Shown piece after piece: positions 6,428 through 10,747 of a DNA stretch of 10,747 nucleotides. The stretch covers positions 1 to 10,747 of the forward strand of contig JAFZSA010000004.1 in the NCBI GenBank assembly GCA_017619585.1, written 5' to 3'. Below the pieces are notes generated by a model. It did no database searches. It had not been told where the DNA came from and worked only from the letters and a program-made list of their open reading frames with translations. Origin of the DNA: Bacteroidaceae bacterium (GTDB lineage: Bacteria > Bacteroidota > Bacteroidia > Bacteroidales > Bacteroidaceae). Every line of letters begins with the position of its first letter. Position 1 is the first letter of the stretch. Position numbers and translations under genes: made by a program.

Positions 6428-8589
6428 AACTGTACGGGTACAACCAACTTAAACGTTATGTTGCGGCCCATGTTATATACACCACGTCTGCCGGTAGCAT
6501 TGTTCATATCGGCATATTTCAGTCGGCTTAAGTGATTCTGATAAGCAGTGTTCAGTACATTATCAGCCGTCACATAGAATTCAGCAACCTTCTTACCCTT
6601 TACCTGCACATCCGTACCTGCCGAGAAGTTCAGCAAGGCATAGCTCGGAGTAGCGGTCTCTGTATCATCGGCACTATAGATATGATTCTGCTTGAAATAA
6701 TAGTTCAATCCTGCAGCGATATACAGGTTGTTCAGCAATGAACGATGACTCACAACATCTGAGTGATGATGATTGATGGTGCTGTGTGAGTGATGCAGAA
6801 GTTCCCACTTCAGTTCCGCATTCCAACGGGGAGCAGGCGTGAAGGGCAGATACTTGGTCTCTGCAGGCTGGTTCAGCAACTGCGCATCTACATAAGAGAA
6901 GTTGTTGGAGAAGTGAACAGAGTGTATGGGATGGAAATCCACTCCTGCCTCAAAGCCCAACAGACGGGCATCGCCCTGTGTATAGGCATAGGTCAGATAA
7001 CCAGGCTCTATCTCCCCTGGCACACGGTGCGTGAAGATGTAGTTATTGATGCGGTTGGCAAAGAGAGCCACCTGGGCTGATACATAACGCGAGGTGAAGT
7101 CCAGACCTAAGTCGGCCTGCAAGCTATACTCTGCCTTCAGGTCCTGAGAACCCAACTCATAACGGATAGAACCTTCGTGAACGCCATTAGAGGCCAACTC
7201 ACTCATGTTAGGTGTTCGGAAACCACGGGCCAGATTGGCACGGACATTAAAATGCTCATTGATATTGCATACAGCACCGATGCTGGCGGATAATCCATTG
7301 AAGTATCGGGTAAAGTCGGTAAAGCGCATTGCTCCATCCTCTTCCAACTCATCGCCATGCATGTGACGATGGTCATAGCGCACACCTCCATTGAGTGTCC
7401 AACGGTCACCCAAGGTCTTGGTGGCTGTAGCATAGATACCTCCGTCAAAGAGCTTGTAATCAGGAATCAGGAACTCCTCGCCCAGATTACCAGACTGCTG
7501 GTACATACCGCCAATACCTGCCGACACCTTCCAACCGTTAAACTCCTGTGTCACATAACGAACGTCGTAGGTCATGGTATGCAGCTTGAAGTAGAGTTCA
7601 TACTCATCCTCGCTTTCCTCATACTCCTGACGCTGGTTCTGCTGATAGCCTAAGATAACCTTCAGGTATCCCTTAGGCAGATTAAAGAAGTTATCCCACA
7701 CCAACTTGTAGTGGTTAACATGCTGGAATGGTAGTGCATTGCTGTATGTCTTGATGTTGTCCGTCGCGCACTCCAACTCGCCTGTTACCTCGTCACGCTC
7801 ACCTTCTACGATGCTGGGTCTCAGATGGAAGAGCGTACCTGTCAAGCGTGAATGTCCCCATGGCTTGTACAGACCTAACATCAGACGTCCGGACTTCTCA
7901 CCGAACTGAGAACCCGGCACATAACCATCGTACTTGTTCTTATAGGCATGCGCCATCTTCTGACTGAAGAGTCCGTCCCAGACAAAACCATTCTTGTTGC
8001 CGGCCATAGAGAGGTTATACCCGAAGAGCCCGTTGTTGGTCTGATACTCTGAGCTGAAGTTTGCACGCATGTCGCCCTCGGGAAGTATGGGCTGAGGATG
8101 CAGGATGACAACACCCGCCATAGCATCAGAACCGTACATCAGCGAGGCAGGACCTTTCAGGATCTCTACGGAGCCTACGCTGTTGCCGTCGACCTCTACG
8201 CCATGCTCATCGCCCCATTGCTGACCTTCCTGACGGACACCCTCACTCATTACCACCACGCGATTGTAACCTAATCCACGGATGATAGGCTTAGAGATAC
8301 TGCCGCCCGTAGTAAGCTGACTGACACCTGGCTGATGACTGATAGCGTCTATGATATTGGTGGATGCCGTTGAACGAAGTGCTTTAGCACTGACAATGCT
8401 GATAGGAGCCGTTGAATGCTTTAACTTTGTATCGCCCGTTACACCTGTTACGGTAATCTCGTTTAATTGAAGGTGACGATAGAAGACATCAGTAGAGTCT
8501 TCTGCATGATGATGCTTATCATCATTCTGTGCTGCCAATGCGGTACATATACACAACATTGGCAGAACGAAAATATATCTATTTTTCAT
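6424..8589 (-). CDS. TonB-dependent outer-membrane receptor, probably for zinc or another metal
   Basis: This 721-residue protein is a full-length TonB-dependent receptor. Residues 1-20 are a signal peptide (cut after ALAA). A TonB-box-like NEITVTG follows at 43-49, then the plug domain (about 57-165) with [20 protein letters not shown] and [21 protein letters not shown], and a 22-strand-type barrel ending in the aromatic residue F721. It lacks the SusC N-terminal extension, so glycan uptake is unlikely. Histidine-rich segments stand out: KHHHAED near the mature N-terminus and about 599-615 ([13 protein letters not shown]), in a loop after a PRWN-type turn and so probably extracellular. Such loops are known from the zinc receptor ZnuD. 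The gene is 93 bases downstream of a Cys/His-rich membrane protein gene and probably shares its promoter. Copper is the main alternative substrate. Confidence 0.9.
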   Translation of the reverse strand: MKNRYIFVLPMLCICTALAAQNDDKHHHAEDSTDVFYRHLQLNEITVTGVTGDTKLKHSTAPISIVSAKALRSTASTNIIDAISHQPGVSQLTTGGSISKPIIRGLGYNRVVVMSEGVRQEGQQWGDEHGVEVDGNSVGSVEILKGPASLMYGSDAMAGVVILHPQPILPEGDMRANFSSEYQTNNGLFGYNLSMAGNKNGFVWDGLFSQKMAHAYKNKYDGYVPGSQFGEKSGRLMLGLYKPWGHSRLTGTLFHLRPSIVEGERDEVTGELECATDNIKTYSNALPFQHVNHYKLVWDNFFNLPKGYLKVILGYQQNQRQEYEESEDEYELYFKLHTMTYDVRYVTQEFNGWKVSAGIGGMYQQSGNLGEEFLIPDYKLFDGGIYATATKTLGDRWTLNGGVRYDHRHMHGDELEEDGAMRFTDFTRYFNGLSASIGAVCNINEHFNVRANLARGFRTPNMSELASNGVHEGSIRYELGSQDLKAEYSLQADLGLDFTSRYVSAQVALFANRINNYIFTHRVPGEIEPGYLTYAYTQGDARLLGFEAGVDFHPIHSVHFSNNFSYVDAQLLNQPAETKYLPFTPAPRWNAELKWELLHHSHSTINHHHSDVVSHRSLLNNLYIAAGLNYYFKQNHIYSADDTETATPSYALLNFSAGTDVQVKGKKVAEFYVTADNVLNTAYQNHLSRLKYADMNNATGRRGVYNMGRNITFKLVVPVQF

Positions 8590-8638
8590 TCTGAATTCTT
8601 ATTATATATATTAATAATGTATAAGGGAGTAAAATGGC

Positions 8639-8687
8639 AGTAAACTCACTACGTTCAAGGAAGAAGAGAAAAGTTGATGAGTTTACT
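8639..8687 (-). promoter_or_regulatory. Inverted repeat in the leader between the two metal-locus genes
   Basis: Arms AGTAAACTCA (8639-8648) and TGAGTTTACT (8678-8687) are perfect 10-base complements separated by 29 bases. The right arm covers the stop codon of the small membrane protein gene (8683-8685). On the minus-strand transcript this would fold into a stem-loop between the two genes. There is no T-run, so it is not a simple terminator; an mRNA-processing or stability structure, or a translation-coupling element, is possible. Confidence 0.5.
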
Positions 8688-9033
8688 CTCTAAAGGCTGG
8701 AGGCCCTCGGGTAACAATCACGCCATAGCCACCGGTTGAATGACCGCATAAGACTTGGGCATGAAGGGTCCTGCATACAGGAGAGAAAAAGACTACGGCA
8801 CCTGCAACACCAGCTATGAAGGTCAGCGTCAGGAACTGACAAAGCACGCAATGGTGCATGGAATCAGAAAGTTGCGAGAGATGTCCATGACAATGATGCT
8901 GCACACAAGCGCTGCATGTGATCTCATCGGCTTCTGATTCGTGGTGGATGTGCAGAGATGATAGCAGCAGTGTTGGCAGGAAGACTGCCAACAGTACCCA
9001 ACTGGCTATATATCTCTTTCTCTCCGAATTCAT
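8683..9033 (-). CDS. Small Cys/His-rich two-helix membrane protein (DUF2946-like), metal-related
   Basis: Starting at ATG 9033 the product has 116 residues (MNSERKRY...). A basic N-terminus is followed by a membrane helix (about 9-27), a Cys/His-rich segment (28-65), and a second hydrophobic helix (about 66-86). The middle segment has H28/H30/H31, C40-x2-C43, H46-H47-C48-H49, H51, H60-H61-C62 and C65, and by charge it should face the periplasm. The tail ends in RGPPA, as in DUF2946-type proteins, which sit beside metal receptor genes. A longer frame back to 9087 exists, but the promoter's TACTTTTG box lies inside that extension, so the shorter start is preferred. It is the first gene of an operon with the TonB receptor. 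Likely roles are metal binding or passing metal on after uptake; this is inferred from the residues and the neighbour. Confidence 0.72.
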   Translation of the reverse strand: MNSERKRYIASWVLLAVFLPTLLLSSLHIHHESEADEITCSACVQHHCHGHLSQLSDSMHHCVLCQFLTLTFIAGVAGAVVFFSPVCRTLHAQVLCGHSTGGYGVIVTRGPPAFRE

Positions 9034-9052
9034 GAATGTATAGTTTCGCGTG

Positions 9053-9060
9053 CAAAAGTA
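9053..9060 (-). promoter_or_regulatory. -7 box of the metal-locus operon promoter (TACTTTTG)
   Basis: The minus strand reads TACTTTTG, a full TAnnTTTG match, 19 bases before the ATG at 9033. The place for a -33 box falls inside the terminator hairpin of the upstream gene and shows no good TTTG, so the promoter may be weak or need an activator. Confidence 0.6.
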
Positions 9061-9061
9061 C

Positions 9062-9101
9062 AAAAAAAATCCCGATACAATGTGCATTCGTATCGGGATT
9101 T
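9062..9101 (-). terminator. Intrinsic terminator of the lipoprotein gene
   Basis: On the minus strand a 12-base stem (AAATCCCGATAC pairing with GTATCGGGATTT; arms 9090-9101 and 9067-9078) with an 11-base loop is followed by a run of eight T. It lies 40 bases after the stop codon of the lipoprotein gene. The plus strand lacks an equal T-run. Confidence 0.85.
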
Positions 9102-9141
9102 AATCTTATTTAAATATATATGTTCCTTTTAACTTAGGAGC

Positions 9142-10356
9142 TTAGTTGTTCTCAACAGCAATTGGTTTCTCTACGTCAGGTTGTAGTGCAGTGTGAATCT
9201 GACCGTTTACGTTACAGGGCTTACCAGTCTTAACACGGCTGTTCTTCAAGTCCTCCCAAACATCCTTCTTGCAGTAGCTGTGAACCTCGATAGTGATACC
9301 ATCACCCTTTTCAGCTCTGAGCTGCTCAATCAGAGAAGCAGGAATGCCAGAGATTTCAATGGTGATACCATTAGCATTGTGAGTAATGGTGTGCTTGATC
9401 TGGTAAGACTCAAAGTCATAGTCGAAGATTCTTACATTGAAGTCATCTGCCTCCAGAATATCCTCTTCTTTCAAAGGAAGATTTACCTTTACAGACTCTA
9501 CATCAGCTCTTACGTGGATTGAAGTCTTAATCTCAAACCAATCAGTGTGCTGCTGCTGGTGAACGTCAACCTCTACGTCAGAGGGTATAGGATCAATTAC
9601 GTACTCAGGTGTTTCAACATCACGGATAACGCCATTCACGTGCCAACGATACTGACTGGCAACTTCCTTAACCACGTACCACAGAACGTGAGAATCCAGA
9701 TACTCTGCACCTTTAGCCAACAATTCATTTACCTTTTCCAGATTTGCTGTGTTCTTGGCAACATTCTTACCAGCGGCAATCGCTGCCTCCAGGTCATCTT
9801 TTTCGTCAGCCAGAATCTCTACTACAGAGGGAGCCTCCAGAATAGCAGGCTGAGTCTCCAGTCCCTTAATATCATAGACATAACGGAACAAACCGATATT
9901 ATTACCTGTCTTTGTATCTACCTTATAATAGTCGTAGTCACGGTCGTTATAATGTGAATACATGAAATCACTGGATACTTTACCAATGTTTCTGCTGGTT
10001 ACTCCAGACTTACCAGCGGGACGTCCATAATAAAGAGCAGAACTCTTATCGTAGAAATCAGGAATTGTACCATCGGCACGGATAGAGAAGCGAGCGCTCT
10101 CCCAACCCTCATCGGTATGCTTGGGCCATGCAAGACCACCAGCAGTATCCATAATCTTGACTTTTGCTTTTGCATTTGTTCCTACAGCAAGCACTTGACC
10201 CTCATAGGACAGCTTCTGACCCTGGAAGAACACCTCAGTCTGAGGCAAAAGAGTTTCCTCGGTATCATTACCGATTTGAATACCCTCAATCTTGTTGCAG
10301 CTTCCGAAACTGATTGCTGCAGCTAAAATTGACAACAGAATAAAAGACTTTTTCAT
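9142..10356 (-). CDS. Uncharacterised Bacteroidales lipoprotein
   Basis: This 404-residue protein has a clear lipoprotein signal: MKKSFILLSILAAAISFGSC, with the lipobox ending at C20. I do not recognise the family. After the signal comes a beta-rich part (about 30-175) with many aromatic residues (SHYNDRDYDYYKVD near 134-147). A charged alpha-helical stretch follows (about 181-220, rich in Ala, Glu and Lys), then the segment WYVVKEVASQYRWHVNGVIRDVETPEYV, and a beta-strand-rich C-terminal half (about 255-360) with strongly alternating residues. Two late cysteines (near 362 and 381) could form a disulfide. The overall layout suggests a surface or periplasmic protein with two beta domains and a helical linker. 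It is a single-gene unit: its own promoter lies upstream and a strong terminator follows. Base composition is like its neighbours. Confidence 0.8.
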   Translation of the reverse strand: MKKSFILLSILAAAISFGSCNKIEGIQIGNDTEETLLPQTEVFFQGQKLSYEGQVLAVGTNAKAKVKIMDTAGGLAWPKHTDEGWESARFSIRADGTIPDFYDKSSALYYGRPAGKSGVTSRNIGKVSSDFMYSHYNDRDYDYYKVDTKTGNNIGLFRYVYDIKGLETQPAILEAPSVVEILADEKDDLEAAIAAGKNVAKNTANLEKVNELLAKGAEYLDSHVLWYVVKEVASQYRWHVNGVIRDVETPEYVIDPIPSDVEVDVHQQQHTDWFEIKTSIHVRADVESVKVNLPLKEEDILEADDFNVRIFDYDFESYQIKHTITHNANGITIEISGIPASLIEQLRAEKGDGITIEVHSYCKKDVWEDLKNSRVKTGKPCNVNGQIHTALQPDVEKPIAVENN

Positions 10357-10415
10357 ATAATTATAATTAAGTGTAGTTGTTTCTGATTAAAGTCCTATTT
10401 TTTACTTTTACAATG

Positions 10416-10423
10416 CAAATTTA
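10416..10423 (-). promoter_or_regulatory. -7 box of lipoprotein promoter (TAAATTTG)
   Basis: The minus strand reads TAAATTTG, a TAnnTTTG match, about 60 bases before the ATG at 10356. TTTC at 10444-10447, 20 bases further upstream, is a one-off match to the -33 box. The leader would be about 50 bases, longer than for the other genes here. Confidence 0.5.
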
Positions 10424-10564
10424 AGAATAAAATTATTTACGCAGAAACATATCGTCCGAAAAATAGACCATAATTGTGCGAATAGTTGACATATATCAAT
10501 CAACTCACACAATTTCCACCCGTTTAACTATTTACTATTATACTTTATTTGCTATTTTTACAAG

Positions 10565-10585
10565 AGGCAAGGGGCAAGGGGCCTG
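10565..10585. repeat. Heptamer array, GGGCAAG type
   Basis: Three 7-base units read aggcaag, gggcaag, gggcctg. This is the first of three different period-7 arrays within 180 bases. Confidence 0.65.
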
Positions 10586-10596
10586 TAAAGGTTCTT

Positions 10597-10617
10597 GGTT
10601 AGCGGTTAGCGGTTAGC
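10597..10617. repeat. Heptamer array GGTTAGC, three perfect units
   Basis: Three identical copies of GGTTAGC stand in a row. The same heptamer occurs in reverse complement (GCTAACC) before the YolD-like gene at 6214-6227. Confidence 0.85.
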
Positions 10618-10626
10618 GAGTAATGG

Positions 10627-10745
10627 ACAATGCTCAATGTTCAATGTTCAATGTTCAATGCTCAATACTCAATGCTCAATGTTCAATGCTCAATTATCAA
10701 TGCTCAATGTTCAATGCTCAATTTTCAATGTAAATTGCTCAATGA
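10627..10745. repeat. Long heptamer array, TCAATGT/TCAATGC type
   Basis: Seventeen consecutive 7-base units run to within two bases of the window edge. Fifteen start with TCAA; the exceptions are the first (ACAATGC) and the sixteenth (AAATTGC). The fifth base is T throughout the TCAA units, and variation is almost confined to the last two bases (GT, GC, AC, TA, TT, GA). The array probably continues beyond the window. Confidence 0.9.
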
Positions 10746-10747
10746 AA

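Larger units (their letters stand above)
10357..10747. other. Gene-free, A/T-rich and repeat-rich intergenic region
   Basis: No credible gene was found in these 391 bases on either strand. The left half (to about 10560) is A/T-rich and holds the lipoprotein promoter and an imperfect inverted repeat (TTGTG plus AGTTGA at 10474-10489, matched by TCAACT plus CACAA at 10500-10512). The right half is almost wholly heptamer arrays of three different sequences. Confidence 0.75.

Noticed and set aside
8599..8617. 19-base A/T palindrome before the TonB receptor as a Fur/Zur box
   Set aside because: The arms are only TTATTA and TAATAA in a very A/T-rich stretch and there is no Fur- or Zur-specific GC content; chance is a good explanation.
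9034..9087. N-terminal extension of the small membrane protein (18 extra residues)
   Set aside because: It contains the operon's own TACTTTTG box and part of the terminator hairpin, so it is probably not translated.
10474..10512. Imperfect inverted repeat as an intrinsic terminator
   Set aside because: The stem has two short parts with an uneven internal loop and no proper T-run on either side.
10627..10745. CRISPR array
   Set aside because: The units are 7 bases and contiguous, with no spacers, and no cas gene is present.

Overview
The window looks like chromosomal DNA from a Bacteroidales species, most likely Prevotella/Segatella or a close relative. Four things point there: promoters of the Bacteroidetes type (a TTTG box, about 19 bases, then TAnnTTTG), a TonB-dependent receptor, a short-signal-peptide lipoprotein, and an unusual oxaloacetate-decarboxylase-type carboxyltransferase. 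No phage, IS element, rRNA, tRNA or CRISPR array was seen.

Left part (1-4698): a minus-strand periplasmic serine hydrolase of the class C beta-lactamase/esterase family diverges from a plus-strand L-cysteine desulfidase (CyuA/YhaM family). The desulfidase is preceded by two copies of an 84-bp-spaced promoter element. Next comes an OadA-like carboxyltransferase gene whose frame is cut by one in-frame TAG after codon 464. The rest of the protein (126 codons, including a biotinyl/lipoyl-like barrel) continues in the same frame. Cysteine desulfidation yields pyruvate, and the carboxyltransferase family handles pyruvate/oxaloacetate carboxyl transfer, so the two may be linked metabolically (inference).

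Middle (4730-6427): a UmuC/UvrX-type Y-family DNA polymerase is followed by a small YolD-like protein. This pair is a recurring translesion-synthesis arrangement. The gap between them holds a C/G-rich palindrome and a heptamer repeat. A further heptamer array lies inside the polymerase reading frame, directly before its beta-clamp-binding motif.

Right part (6424-10356, minus strand): a likely metal-acquisition operon consists of a short Cys/His-rich two-helix membrane protein and a TonB-dependent receptor with His-rich segments. The operon ends tail to tail with the YolD-like gene, the stop codons overlapping. Upstream is an uncharacterised lipoprotein gene with a strong intrinsic terminator that abuts the promoter of the metal operon.

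The window is most unusual for its period-7 tandem repeats. Seven arrays were found (at 1-28, 5924-5965, 6214-6230, 10565-10585, 10597-10617 and 10627-10745, the last with a 28-bp higher-order pattern); three of them share the core TCAANNN. The second notable signal is the tandem promoter element before the cysteine desulfidase, in which palindromes keep their symmetry although the bases differ between copies.
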